NCBI GenBank assembly: GCA_001931905.2
Contig: MSJI02000529.1
Location: 29,169-93,168, forward strand
Direction: 5' to 3'
Origin: Cladosporium sp. IMV 00045
Taxonomy: Eukaryota; Ascomycota; Dothideomycetes; Cladosporiales; Cladosporiaceae
Length of the DNA stretch: 64,000 bases
A model generated the notes under the pieces. It was not told the origin of the DNA. It ran no database searches and saw only the letters and a list, made by a program, of their open reading frames with translations. Shown one piece after another: positions 1-10,219 of this stretch. Every line of letters begins with the position of its first letter. The stretch's first letter is position 1. The translations under genes were made by a program, and so were the position numbers.

Positions 1-576
1 TCTGGTGGTGGATGCTGGCCGGATGAGGGCGGAGTGGGGTGGGTTGGATCGATCGTGATTTTTCTTTTCTGCATCATTTCTTGCGTGATGGGATTCTTGA
101 TTTTCTGTGATTTTAGTCGGTATGTTTTGAAAGGTTTTGACACTCAGGGCTGGAACATGACGGATGCAGAAGGATGATGTGCAGTGCATGTGAGGAGAGG
201 GATGTGACGTTTGGCTGGCTGACAGCTCTCATTGAGTTTGGCTTGCGGGGCGAGCTTCTCCAGCGGGGTTGACGAATTGGTGTGATGAAGCATCTCCATC
301 TGTGAGGCCACGCTCGGCCACGCCGTTTCTTGCATGTCTCGCGTGAAGTTCGCATTTCCGAGTGAGGAACGTGGCATGATTGGTTGCGTTTCTTGATCTC
401 ATCGTGGCATTGCTTCAAACTTTGCTGCGAAAACTCGGTCGGTTTTCTTCATCGCTGTCGTCACACCTTCCAAGCTGCGTCATTTTGATCTTCTGGTTGA
501 GCACGCAAAAATGATGCGATTGAACGGGATAGCAGTAGTGAGGAATCCATGGCGATCATTCATTACCCCATCATTA
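1..576. other. Left-edge non-coding stretch
   Basis: This is the 3' flank of the steryl esterase gene. The short open frames on the minus strand have no recognisable domain and I see no RNA gene or repeat. Confidence 0.5.
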
Positions 577-2742
577 TCATCGTGATCTAGAATTCGCCCT
601 CGACCCTCTCCCCGGCGACCCCTGAGCATCCACAACAATCGGCCCACTGTGCCTGACTCCCACCGTAGCCTCCCTCTCACCCAACGGCGTAGCAAGAACA
701 GCAGCCCTCGTAGAACCCACCTTCGCATCCTCCTCCTCCTCCTCCTCCTCAGCCGCCGAATCCGTCGAGCTCCACCACCCCTCAGGTCTGGTCGGCCGCT
801 CGACGCCGCGTTCCGTGCGCTCCGAAAGCGCCTCGGCCGTCAGCGGCGAGCTGGGAAAGGCGAGCTCATACTCCCCCCTCTCGCCGCTGTGTCGGTGCGT
901 TTGCTGCTGCTGCGAGTCGCGCGCGCGGGGCGATAGGATCCTGCGCGTCGACTTAGCTATCACTGTTCCTTCTTGAGAGCTTGCGTCGCTGCGGACCGAC
1001 GCTGACGTGGGCGCACGTACATGACCTGTGGCGCGAGCGGTGCCGGGGGGAGGATTCCTGCCGCTTCGCGCGGGCAGAGGCGATGGGCCGACTTGGGGGG
1101 TGAGAGCGAAGCGCTCCGGCGCGCTGTCTTCGTCTTCTTCGCTCTCGTCTAGGTTCTCTTCTGCTGCTGTTGCGTCTTCAACGCCCCATTCGTAGGCCTC
1201 GGTGCGGCGACGCTCTTCGACATCTTGTCTTCGGTGGCGTTCGGAGTCGGAGTAGTTGGGTGGTAGGGAGCCGTTGGGACTGTTCAGGTGTGACCGTTCG
1301 AGGATGCCGCGTTCGATGCCTTTCCACCCAGATCTCTCAGGCTTGGTCTTTGATGGTAGGGCGTAATTCTCAAGCGCTTCTAAGACGTGAGGGAAGACAA
1401 GCTTGTCAACATCGCTAGCCCAAAGCAGATCCAAATGCTCATATTTTTGAATGCCCTTCGCCACAGTGTGCTTAGGTAGTTCTTTGAGCATGAGTTTGAT
1501 GTCAACCAGACTGTCGCTGCCGCCATAGACAAGCACGATCGGCGTCTTGATATTTCTTGTCGGGAACTTGGCGACCTTGTAGTATTTGTTCCCGTTGCTC
1601 ATAGCCAGAGGCTTCGCCACCTCATCGTCGAACATCTGAAACGTTCCATTTCTGATGATCTGGAACCAATGCACGACAGTCTTGACGCTGGAGAAGCTGT
1701 ACAAGTGCGGGTAGGCTGCGAGTTTCTGGTGCGCGGTGATGTTCTTCGTGCTCCAGTTGAAGAGGAATTTGAGGCTCTTGTCAATGAAGTAAGTGAAAAT
1801 GCCCGGATAGAGCAACGCTTGCCACATTGTCGCCGAACCGAGGATAGCGCGACGGCCAAAGGCAAGGAAGAGGACTTCAGGACTGGATTTGACGAAACTG
1901 GCGACGATTCCTGATGCGAGGCCCGGAGGAGCCATGGCTGGCGCGAGGGCGACGAAGACGTCGACTTTGTCGTTCAGCGTTGGGTGGATGGAAAGAGTTG
2001 CGAAGGCTTGCGCGGTTCCTTGACTGAATCCGATATAGCTCAGGCTTGGTTGTTTGGTGGTAGTGAGAATGTAGTCGATGGTATCCGGGATATCATGGAA
2101 AGCGAATTGATCCATGCTGAAGTTCCAGAACGGGATGTCGGCCGGGCTGTGATGGAGGCTTTTCTTGCTGTATTTGTTGCCTCTGTTGTTGCCCAGCCAG
2201 ACATCGAAGCCCTGCTCCACCAGCACAAAAGGCAGACAGCGCTCTTGCTCCGTAAGGCAGACCCACACCTCACTATTCATCATGAGTCCATGGTGCAGGT
2301 AGACGACTTTCTTCTCGACACTACCAGGGCCGGCGTTAACGCGCTGGTCCTCCTCTCCCCTGCGCCAGCCCAGCCGATGGACGCCCAGCAGATATCCATC
2401 ACCCGTTTGTACAATGTGCTCTTCCGCATAGTACCCGTACAGCTCGCATATCTCCACGAAATCGCTCGCTTGGGCGATGGGGCTCGAGACCGACTTCTTC
2501 TTGTTACGACTCCGTCGTGAATGTGGCGAGGATAGACTATTGAACGCGTTTCTCGAAATGCGGTAAAGAAGGCGGACGATCGGACCAGGTAGCAGTAGTG
2601 TTACAGTCCGAGCTATGACTTCCAGTATGAGGAATGCGAAAGAGGCGATGAGGGCCAGGTACTCGGACAGAAAGAGTCGGCCAATGAAGGGGACCCGCGG
2701 CATGGCGAAGGGCGTACTGGTATTCGAACGGTAGGTGCGCAA
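577..2742 (-). CDS. TGL1/YEH-like steryl ester hydrolase (acid-lipase family)
   Basis: An intron-free 721-residue protein of the alpha/beta-hydrolase acid lipase family, which hydrolyses steryl esters or triacylglycerol at lipid droplets or membranes. Residues about 20-65 are hydrophobic and likely a membrane hairpin. The lipase core follows: the HHGLMMNSEVW oxyanion-side motif, GNNRGNKYSKKS, the nucleophile elbow GFSQGTAQAF, the acid-bearing GGSDSLVD and the histidine in YEHLDLLWA, so the Ser-Asp-His triad is complete. After about residue 480 comes a tail of about 240 residues that is acidic, Ser/Pro-rich and probably disordered, including an EEEEEEEDA run. A second methionine, MPRVPFIGRLFL at 2703, is an equally good start and sits nearer the membrane segment. 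It is divergent to the PET191 gene over about 400 bp. The family call is firm; the exact substrate is inferred. Confidence 0.88.
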   Translation of the reverse strand: MRTYRSNTSTPFAMPRVPFIGRLFLSEYLALIASFAFLILEVIARTVTLLLPGPIVRLLYRISRNAFNSLSSPHSRRSRNKKKSVSSPIAQASDFVEICELYGYYAEEHIVQTGDGYLLGVHRLGWRRGEEDQRVNAGPGSVEKKVVYLHHGLMMNSEVWVCLTEQERCLPFVLVEQGFDVWLGNNRGNKYSKKSLHHSPADIPFWNFSMDQFAFHDIPDTIDYILTTTKQPSLSYIGFSQGTAQAFATLSIHPTLNDKVDVFVALAPAMAPPGLASGIVASFVKSSPEVLFLAFGRRAILGSATMWQALLYPGIFTYFIDKSLKFLFNWSTKNITAHQKLAAYPHLYSFSSVKTVVHWFQIIRNGTFQMFDDEVAKPLAMSNGNKYYKVAKFPTRNIKTPIVLVYGGSDSLVDIKLMLKELPKHTVAKGIQKYEHLDLLWASDVDKLVFPHVLEALENYALPSKTKPERSGWKGIERGILERSHLNSPNGSLPPNYSDSERHRRQDVEERRRTEAYEWGVEDATAAEENLDESEEDEDSAPERFALTPQVGPSPLPARSGRNPPPGTARATGHVRAPTSASVRSDASSQEGTVIAKSTRRILSPRARDSQQQQTHRHSGERGEYELAFPSSPLTAEALSERTERGVERPTRPEGWWSSTDSAAEEEEEEEDAKVGSTRAAVLATPLGEREATVGVRHSGPIVVDAQGSPGRGSRANSRSR

Positions 2743-3146
2743 TAGATTAACAATACATTAGGTGTATGGACTTCAGATCATCGTTCGAAAAACAAAGTAC
2801 GTTTAGGAGTTCGATTGTCGGTGAGATGGACGTATGTGCATGGCTGGGGGGAGAGGGAGATTGGCAGTTCAACCATGACGATGGCTGCATTGTCCGCTCG
2901 AGCATGTGATAGTGGTCCGGGCTTCTTTCAATCCACCCAATTGGTTCTAGTTCAGAGGTAAACCAGCCGAAGCCTTGCAGGCCGCATTTGATGGTCCATT
3001 TCATTGATACGTTCAATCAAACATCGCGATTTGATTATACAACCTCGGACGCCCGCCACGCTTGGTATCGCATTATCGTCTAAGCTTCAAAAAAGCAACA
3101 AGACGATCACGAAAGCTTGCATCGACGCAAGCGTCCCCGGCGCAAA
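2743..3146. promoter_or_regulatory. Shared upstream region of esterase and PET191 genes
   Basis: About 400 bp between two divergently transcribed genes, so it must carry both promoters. I see no distinctive operator or repeat. Confidence 0.4.
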
Positions 3147-3590
3147 ATGCCGTCCTCATGCAAAGACATCCGTACGTCGCACAGCACATCCATCTGCACC
3201 CACCAAACCCCTCCTCCTCTGACCAAGAAACCCCCCACAGGCGCCGCCCTGGCAACCTGCCTGCAAGAATCCGACTGCGTAATGGTACATCGCAACACGC
3301 CCGCCGACTGCCTGCGCCCGCCCCTCAAAGACACCCTGCCCACGCAATGCCTGCAACTGATCCGCGGCTACGGCGAATGCAAGCGTGGACTCGTCGACAT
3401 GCGCAAGCGCTTCAGAGGAAACAAGCCTATTTCTACGAGTAAGGAGTTGGAGGGCGAGTCGGGAGGGCAGCTTTATGCTGGTAAGAGCGCGTATGAGGGG
3501 ACTGGGCCGAAGGGTAGCGATGGCAGGGAGGATGCGGAGTTTGAGAAGTATGTCAGGAATGATGGTATTGAGGATGTTAGGAAGAAGTAG
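3147..3590 (+). CDS. PET191: Cytochrome c oxidase assembly factor Pet191/COA5
   Basis: Two exons, 3147-3171 and 3241-3590, joined across a 69-nt GT..AG intron, give 124 residues. Splicing joins MPSSCKDIR to AALATCLQESDCVMV, restoring the family's conserved N-terminus; unspliced, the frame stays open but carries 23 foreign residues. The conserved cysteines (CKDI, CLQESDC, ADCL, QCLQ, GECKRG) form the twin CX9C-type motif of Pet191, an intermembrane-space protein required for assembly of respiratory complex IV. RGYGECKRG and DMRKRFRGN are hallmark motifs. An upstream in-frame ATG at 3117 is rejected because family members start at MPSSCKD. Confidence 0.95.
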   Translation: MPSSCKDIRTSHSTSICTHQTPPPLTKKPPTGAALATCLQESDCVMVHRNTPADCLRPPLKDTLPTQCLQLIRGYGECKRGLVDMRKRFRGNKPISTSKELEGESGGQLYAGKSAYEGTGPKGSDGREDAEFEKYVRNDGIEDVRKK

Positions 3591-4293
3591 GCGTCGCGCC
3601 TGATGGGCGTTTGTATGTGTATGACTTGGGAAGGGGGTTTCTTTTCGAAAAGCGGCATTGGGTGGCGTTTTTTTGGGATTTATACAAGGATCATCGCATC
3701 TCAAGGTGGGAAGATACCACGTTGTACAGATATGTACGGGCAATGTATGATACGGGTCATTGAATCGTGAACCTGACGGCGTTGTCTCATCTCAGTAGCC
3801 TTGTTGTTGGCTTGCGAGACGGGACGAAATGGGTGATTATTGAAGAGCATAGGACTCACGAGGTCTTTCATGCAATAGGCGAAGTCAGATTCGGTATGAA
3901 TCCATGGGTTTGAAGGTCCAGAAGTCCAAACAAACAATCGTTCTTTGTATCTATGGCAGCATTGATGCCAGCAGCTTGCCCGACACGACACTTACATCTC
4001 TGGATTTGAGGCTCTGCGCTCGACACCGTATCTGCTAAGCCTTTCGTCGTGAACAGCATACCGGCATCGTCTTTCACGTTTATCACTTCGCCATTGAGAG
4101 TGGCAATTGTCTGCTTGTGGCAATATTCTGGCTTCGTAAACAGCTTTCACACAACAAAGTGGCAACAACGTCGAATCATATCTGCATTTTCATATCAAGC
4201 TCGATACAACGTCACCACGCAGCTAAGATGATTGACATCCAACCGACTTATTCGTTCCAGCAACTTGAACAAATTTCCTTTACCACGCTCGAC
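3591..4293. other. Tail-to-tail spacer, no gene seen
   Basis: About 700 bp between the 3' ends of PET191 and the dehydrogenase gene. Short open frames on both strands show no domain, and they lack the C/G-ending codons seen in neighbouring genes. Confidence 0.45.
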
Positions 4294-5097
4294 CTAATGC
4301 CCCTTCGACTTCATAGCCTGGACCATCTTCTGGAAAGTCTTCTGACGCTCCTGCTCCCACCCATTAAAGCCCATGAAACTCTTCACAGCCTGAACGGGCA
4401 CCTGCTCATTGCTTTCGGAGCAAAGGCCGGCGAACGCCTCCTCAGTAAACTCGTCCAGAGGCATTCCGACCTCCTTGCCCTTGTCGCCCATCTCCGCATC
4501 GTGCAGCTCAGTCTGCACAGCGGGCGGGTAGAGCTCGATGATCTTGACGTTACTACCGGCGTCTTGCAGTTGCTGTCGCATGGCCAGGATCATATGGTGC
4601 ATCGCGGCTTTCGTCGCGCAGTAGTTCGGACAGTGAAGGATTGGAATCAAAGCCAGGCCTGACGTTGTGTAGATGATGGAGGTTTCCTGAGGTGCTTTCT
4701 TCTGCAGGTACGGCAGGAAAGCTTTGGTCAAGTGCATGTTGGCGGTGTAATTCGTGTTCATCTCGAGATCCATCTTGTCGAGGTCCACGGTCTCGGGTTT
4801 CGCCCAGTTCACGGCTCTCTGCAGGCCGGAGTTCATCCAGATGCAATCCAGGTCTGGGTGCTTAGAGAACATGTCGGCGGCGAAACCGGGGATTGCATTG
4901 TGGTCGGTGATGTCGAAGACTGCGGAGTCGACGGTGCCTTTTGAACCGTATTGTTGGACGAACTTGTCGAGATTCTCTTTTCTGCGGCCGCTGACGATTA
5001 CACTCGTGCCTGTTTCGACCAGTTTGGCGGCGAGGGCCCAGCCGATTCCTGAGGTGGCGCCCAGAACCAGGACTTTCTTGTATTGCAGCGAAGGCAT
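4294..5097 (-). CDS. Short-chain dehydrogenase/reductase (DltE-like)
   Basis: A 267-residue classical SDR without introns, starting at MPSLQYKKVLVLGATSGIGW. The NAD(P)-binding glycine motif GATSGIG is at residues about 14-20, followed by SGRRKENL, which favours NADPH. The catalytic tyrosine and lysine are in the YCATK motif, with the catalytic serine in IIYTTSGLA. Length and layout fit cytosolic NAD(P)H oxidoreductases that act on small carbonyls or alcohols; the substrate cannot be read from sequence. It is divergent to an MFS drug-type transporter, with an esterase beyond, so a detoxification or small-metabolite role is possible. Confidence 0.9.
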   Translation of the reverse strand: MPSLQYKKVLVLGATSGIGWALAAKLVETGTSVIVSGRRKENLDKFVQQYGSKGTVDSAVFDITDHNAIPGFAADMFSKHPDLDCIWMNSGLQRAVNWAKPETVDLDKMDLEMNTNYTANMHLTKAFLPYLQKKAPQETSIIYTTSGLALIPILHCPNYCATKAAMHHMILAMRQQLQDAGSNVKIIELYPPAVQTELHDAEMGDKGKEVGMPLDEFTEEAFAGLCSESNEQVPVQAVKSFMGFNGWEQERQKTFQKMVQAMKSKGH

Positions 5098-5894
5098 TGT
5101 GCTTGATGATTTAGATGAAGAGGTGAATATTGAGTCTCAGATTGGACGAAATGATCAATGCTGTTTCTCACACTCTAATGGGATGGGAAACCAGGACGAC
5201 GTGTGAGATAGATGCACTCAATACTTTCGAGAGCTCTAGCTGTCGACCGACCCTTGAGTGCTATTCAAGATACATACATCATGATGTAATCGCTGGAAAG
5301 AGCGGCAACGGCTTACCGATACCTCCATTCAGAGACATGCCGTCTATGTGTACCAGGGAACATGGTATTCAGCTTGAGGTTGCCGGTCCAACAGCCTTCA
5401 TTCGACGGCAAATTGTATACACTTCCATCGACAGTGCTTTCATCTGAGTTCTACCCCCTATACCGGCAATGCAAGATGCGCATAAGTCACGAAGGAAGAA
5501 GCGTTCAAATAGTCTCGTGTGGCTAAGCTTCGTATCGACAAAAATCTCCACTGTCACGCAAATAGATGCCCCCCGCAGATATATACTTTGTTATACTCAG
5601 GAAACTATGTCGGGACTTGACCGCGGAGAGCTTCTCTCACACACCAGATTTATCGACATACTTGATGCGGCTGACTGTGGATAAGACATTTGCCGATCGT
5701 CCTCAATGTCTCTGATTCCGATAACGGTTTTTCTCTCACTCGGCCCTACTATCTCGATGTCGCAATATTAATATCGTACGGGTCCGCCCCCATGGGTTTG
5801 GGTGCGATCACACCACCAGCAACCAAAGCGATCGTCTCGACGGTCAAGCTGCATTGGCAGCCTTACAGACGACCTTATATACATCCATACAATA
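5098..5894. promoter_or_regulatory. Divergent intergenic region, dehydrogenase/MFS
   Basis: About 800 bp between two outward-facing genes. It contains AT-rich stretches (for example around 5575-5600) that could be core promoter elements. I see no palindromic operator I would defend. Confidence 0.35.
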
Positions 5895-7616
5895 ATGTCT
5901 AATACTTGGGACGCGAAACACCGGGCCGTTTCAGAATCAGGCGCTATGCCCAACCAGGGAGAATCGGAGCCTGTCGAGTTGAGCAAGAAATCTAGCGACG
6001 ACAGTCTGGATGCTCGTGGTGATGTTGTGGTCGACTATGGAAGAGATTCCAAAGAAGCACAAAGTCACGCCAATGCACATGAACAAGATTATGACCCCGA
6101 GAAGGCGGCCAGCGATTGTCCGATCGAACGGACGACCAGTACCGCCTCTCAACTTCCAATGTCAAGAGCTCGCGCCATCGCTCTTGTAATGACTTTGACT
6201 GGTGCCGCCTTCCTGAACACAATGTCCAATCAAGCCGTGGTCATCATCCTACCAACCATCGGCCGCGATCTTGACATCCCCGCCGCTCGCCAACAATGGA
6301 TCGTTTCGGCCTACTCGCTCACCTTCGGTTGTTTCTTGTTGCTCTGGGGTCGTCTGGCAGACGTGTGCGGCAAGAGGAAGGTGTTCATTTGGGGTTCGGC
6401 TTGGGTATGTGCAACGACACTGATATGTCCTTTCGTTCCTAATGAGATCGGCTTCGATATCTTCCGCGGCTTGCAAGGTCTTGGAGCCGCCGCCAACGTG
6501 CCAACCGCGATTGGAATTCTTGGAGTCACATTCGGTCCTGGAAAGGCGAAGAACTATGCCTTCGCGACCTATTCGTCAGGAGCGCCTCTGGGAAGCGTGA
6601 TCGGAAACATTCTGGGTGGTGTTGTCGGACAGTACGCAAGCTGGAGATGGGTTCTTTGGATTCTTGCCATCCTCGCAGCGATGGTCACCGTTGCTGGCCA
6701 TTTCGTGATTCCAATGCCAAAAGCTCAAACGCAACCCTTGGACCTCAAGAACGCCGTCGACTGGGCTGGAGGCGCAACGGTAACCGTGGCAATCCTCGTA
6801 CTCCTTTTCGCACTCACGGAAGGAAACGTCGTGGGCTGGGCAACACCCTGGATCCCCGTCCTGATCGTTCTCGCCGCGCTCCTCCTCACGGCCTTCGTGT
6901 TCTGGCAGCTCTACCTCGAGAAGAAAACCACACGCCGCCCATTGATGAAAATCTCAATCTTCAAAGACGTGAAAGTCTCCGCGGCCATGTTCACCATGAT
7001 GGCCTTCTTCGGTGCTTTCAGCAACTTCCTCGTCTTCGCCACGTTCTACTACCAGGACTACCAAGGCCTGAACGCGATCCAGACCACGCTGCGATTCTTG
7101 CCCACCGGCGTCGTGGGAATCATCGCCATCTTCATCGTTTCGCAGATTCTGTCTCGCGTCAAGGTCTACTACATTCTGATGTGGGGCATGTTGTGCTGCG
7201 CCGTGGCTTGCCTTCTCTTCGCCGTCCCCATCCCGCCGAGCACGACTTATTGGGCATTTGGGTTTCCGGCCATGTGTCTCTCTGTACTCGGCGCGGATGC
7301 GCTGTTCCCTTCCCTGCTGTTGTTCACGGCTCAGAGCTTGCCCAAGGAAGACCAGGCACTCGGTGGAGCAACTATCAACTGCGTCGGTCAGGTGGGCCGC
7401 GCCATTGGGTTGGCGATCTGTACTGCGATTCAGGTCGCTGTGCAGGAGTCGAAGGAGTCGAGCTCGTCTTCTGCCGTCTCTGGTGCAGGTAGTGAGGGCA
7501 ACCCGGCTTATTTGAGCGGTTTGCGAGGTGCGCTGTGGTTTAATTTTGGTACTGCCATGGCGGGTTTCCTTGTGGTTGCACTCACTTTCAGAGGCACTGG
7601 GAAAGTTGGGAAGTAG
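5895..7616 (+). CDS. MFS transporter, DHA2-type (14-helix) multidrug exporter
   Basis: A 573-residue membrane protein starting at MSNTWDAKH; an ATG 93 nt further upstream is in frame but adds a non-conserved leader. Residues 1-95 are hydrophilic and charged, then about 14 hydrophobic segments follow. Motif A appears as WGRLADVCGKRKVF between helices 2 and 3, and the antiporter motif C as GAPLGSVIGNILGG in helix 5, both typical of proton-driven drug:H+ antiporters of the plasma membrane. The region SSSSSAVSGAGSEG before the last helix is a flexible loop. Close relatives include azole and acid efflux pumps; the cargo is unknown. It is flanked by an SDR (divergent) and a carboxylesterase (convergent). 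Confidence 0.9.
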   Translation: MSNTWDAKHRAVSESGAMPNQGESEPVELSKKSSDDSLDARGDVVVDYGRDSKEAQSHANAHEQDYDPEKAASDCPIERTTSTASQLPMSRARAIALVMTLTGAAFLNTMSNQAVVIILPTIGRDLDIPAARQQWIVSAYSLTFGCFLLLWGRLADVCGKRKVFIWGSAWVCATTLICPFVPNEIGFDIFRGLQGLGAAANVPTAIGILGVTFGPGKAKNYAFATYSSGAPLGSVIGNILGGVVGQYASWRWVLWILAILAAMVTVAGHFVIPMPKAQTQPLDLKNAVDWAGGATVTVAILVLLFALTEGNVVGWATPWIPVLIVLAALLLTAFVFWQLYLEKKTTRRPLMKISIFKDVKVSAAMFTMMAFFGAFSNFLVFATFYYQDYQGLNAIQTTLRFLPTGVVGIIAIFIVSQILSRVKVYYILMWGMLCCAVACLLFAVPIPPSTTYWAFGFPAMCLSVLGADALFPSLLLFTAQSLPKEDQALGGATINCVGQVGRAIGLAICTAIQVAVQESKESSSSSAVSGAGSEGNPAYLSGLRGALWFNFGTAMAGFLVVALTFRGTGKVGK

Positions 7617-8110
7617 ATAATGCGATGTTTAGACGATTTAATGATTGATACGAAACAACTTCAGAATCTCATAAAGATGACTTAACCGCTGAGATACCTG
7701 TGCTCAGTATTGTGCATCTCCGTGACATCTATGCTGGTACCAGCAGCTTCACTATGTCATGAGAAGGGCTTAACCATTGAGATAGGTGAAATATCTTCAA
7801 GCTGCGGCTTCAAGCTATCATTAGGTTTGTAGGGTTAAGTCATAAGACAAAGCTACGATATTTTCCAATCGTCACTTCATCATACAACTTTGAATAATTA
7901 TATGATACGAAATAGGCGCGATGATCGCGCACGTCAAGGCGTGACCCTCCATCAAATGAGAGAGGATTAGAATCTCATGAGAAGTATCTCAAGATGATCT
8001 CAATTGTCGTATGGATCGACGACCCTTTAACCAGCCTGGTAGACACCAAGAGCAACAACGTGGGGGTTGATCTTGCTCAGGTTGAAGGGAGTGAGGTAAG
8101 GTGCAAACAC
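7617..8110. other. Tail-to-tail spacer with a 20-nt imperfect direct repeat
   Basis: Between the MFS and esterase 3' ends. Two copies of a 20-nt element beginning CTTAACC and containing TGAGATA lie at 7681-7700 and 7769-7788 (16 of 20 identical). No gene is seen. Confidence 0.4.
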
Positions 8111-9736
8111 CTACAGACGAGCCTTGCCGCTATCGCCGTTGACGACGTTCCAGACTTCAAGGCCTTGCTCCCACCTATCGTCTTCCCAAATGTCTGTTTC
8201 GCCATCACTTCTCCACCTCCTCATCTCCTTCGGCTTGGTAGGGCCCCAGTTTGCGGGCTCACCTTTCACGAAAGCAGCGAATCCTTCATTCCACCCCTTC
8301 AGCCACTTCTTCTCCTGTTCCGTCAACCCTTCAGCAAAATCCGTACCCCAGAACCAGATAGGCGTGTCCGTGGAGTGCGTGACTTCCCAGTCAACAGGCA
8401 CGGTGTCGTCAACGCACTTGAGCCTTCTATCAAACCGATACCGCATCACATCTTTGCCCGGCTGCAGACCCGCCTTGAACAGTGTGTTTTGAAATCCGCG
8501 CTCGAGGTGGTGGACTTGGACATCGGCGTAGATATGCCCAAAGAGATCCGGCCAATCCTTACAGCCCGACGGCAGAGATTGGGCGCCGCCGCAGTAGTGA
8601 TGCATGAGTTTGGATACCACTCTCTCCGGGTAGTCGCCGCAAAGGCGCTTGTACACCGCTTCGTAGGAATTTTCCGGGATGCGCCAGTTGCGGTACAAAT
8701 TGTGTTCGTCTCTGCACTCTCCGTTGAGGAGCTTGATGCCGCGGCGCTTCATTCTGTTGGCGAAGTCGCCGCTGTTGATTTTGTGGATGATGTCCTCGGA
8801 GATGAAGACGCCGTCTGATGTCGCGCGGAACTCGCTGATTTCCATCTCGCTTTGGATCTCGACGAGTTTCTGGTGAGGAATGGATCGCAATTTAGCGAGC
8901 TTTTCTTCTCCTGACAAGCGAGAGGAGATTCCGAGCCTTGACGAGAATTCGTCGAACTGCTTTTGCTGTTCGTCTAGAGTCTTGGGTTGGACACCAGGGC
9001 TGTTTGAGAGCATGACTGCTCTTTTGATGATAGCTTTCTCGTCAGGGATATGGTACAGTTCGTACGCCAATTGCTGGTACGTAGAGTGCGAGCCAGCAGA
9101 GTAGCCACCGACGGTGATATTGGATGGGTTCCCTCCGAAGAGTGAGATGTTCTTGTAAGTCCATTCCAAAGCAGCTCTCTGATCCCAGAAGCCCATATTG
9201 CCAACAGGCTCTCCGCCATTCTTCTTTGCCTCATCTGCGAGTTCTTTACTTGCGAGGAAGCCGAAAGCATTCAATCTGTACGAGGGCAATACAACGATAG
9301 CTTTGAATGCAGAATCCATCAGCCTACCCAAAGCAGCTGGCTTCCAATTGGCGTTACCCCATTGCAGAAAACCGCCATGGATGTAGAAGAAGACCGGCCA
9401 GCCTCCTTGAGGCGCCTCTTCCGCCGGGATCCAGATATTCAATTGCAAACAGTTCTCATCCAAGAGGGAAGCATCAGGCGGATGGCGATTTTTAGGCTGG
9501 GGGCAAATGCCAGTGCCGCCGGTGAAACGGCCTGGGTTCACTCTTGTGCCATATCTATAGCATGGCGGCAACTTGCGAGGCGCGCGAAACCTATAAGGTC
9601 CCAATGGAGGTAGAGCATAGGGAAGCCCGCCGAAGTATCGAAGAGTCGGTTTGCCGTCGTCACTGCTCACGGTGAGGCCCTCCAGGTGTCCGAGCGCTCC
9701 GGCATCGAATCGGTAGGTTTCTTGTTTGTACGACAT
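8111..9736 (-). CDS. Type-B carboxylesterase (alpha/beta hydrolase)
   Basis: A 541-residue intronless protein of the carboxylesterase/lipase type B family. Visible landmarks are LRYFGGLPYALPP near the N-terminus, DENCLQLNIWIP (the EDCLxLN signature), the oxyanion motif YIHGGFLQWG, and the nucleophile elbow GYSAGSHS with the catalytic serine at about residue 216. There is no signal peptide, so the enzyme is probably cytosolic, unlike secreted lipases of the same family. It would hydrolyse carboxylic esters. It lies convergent to the MFS gene and divergent to the lectin gene. Confidence 0.9.
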   Translation of the reverse strand: MSYKQETYRFDAGALGHLEGLTVSSDDGKPTLRYFGGLPYALPPLGPYRFRAPRKLPPCYRYGTRVNPGRFTGGTGICPQPKNRHPPDASLLDENCLQLNIWIPAEEAPQGGWPVFFYIHGGFLQWGNANWKPAALGRLMDSAFKAIVVLPSYRLNAFGFLASKELADEAKKNGGEPVGNMGFWDQRAALEWTYKNISLFGGNPSNITVGGYSAGSHSTYQQLAYELYHIPDEKAIIKRAVMLSNSPGVQPKTLDEQQKQFDEFSSRLGISSRLSGEEKLAKLRSIPHQKLVEIQSEMEISEFRATSDGVFISEDIIHKINSGDFANRMKRRGIKLLNGECRDEHNLYRNWRIPENSYEAVYKRLCGDYPERVVSKLMHHYCGGAQSLPSGCKDWPDLFGHIYADVQVHHLERGFQNTLFKAGLQPGKDVMRYRFDRRLKCVDDTVPVDWEVTHSTDTPIWFWGTDFAEGLTEQEKKWLKGWNEGFAAFVKGEPANWGPTKPKEMRRWRSDGETDIWEDDRWEQGLEVWNVVNGDSGKARL

Positions 9737-10219
9737 GGTGGGTTCACGTCAATTGATCGATAGTATAGCAAAAAGGATTCAATGAAACTACACGCGGAAG
9801 GCGAGATACATATATTTCTCATCTTATCTCTTAGACCCGAGAATCGGTATCTGACTCCACTTGATTGTGAGCTTGCGTGCTTGTAGAGGTCGGAAGATAG
9901 AGCGCCGCCCTCTGAGTAGCCTCGGTAGTTCAAGTCTCTCTCCCCATTTTCCAGTGAAGCAACTTTCCCAAGGATGGGGATCGCTGTCAGAAATCTCGTC
10001 CTGGTAACTGTAAGCCCTTGTACCTGCAGGGCTGCGACGATGATGTAGTGGGTGGCCGTAGCTTTCTAGACTTCAACAATGCCCGGTTTCGCGAGACGCC
10101 ATGTGCGCAACGCCAGAGCATACGTCAGGATGGTACGACCTGCTCTCGTAGAAATTTCACGGTAACACTTCTTGTTCCCCCCTTCTTGTGTCACCAAATA
10201 AGCACATCATTTCACCGCC
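9737..10219. promoter_or_regulatory. Divergent intergenic region, esterase/lectin
   Basis: About 480 bp containing both start regions. No tRNA, repeat or clear operator is seen. Confidence 0.35.

Noticed and set aside
113..418. 101-codon minus-strand open frame at the left edge
   Set aside because: No domain, no coding bias, and lies in the 3' flank of the esterase gene.
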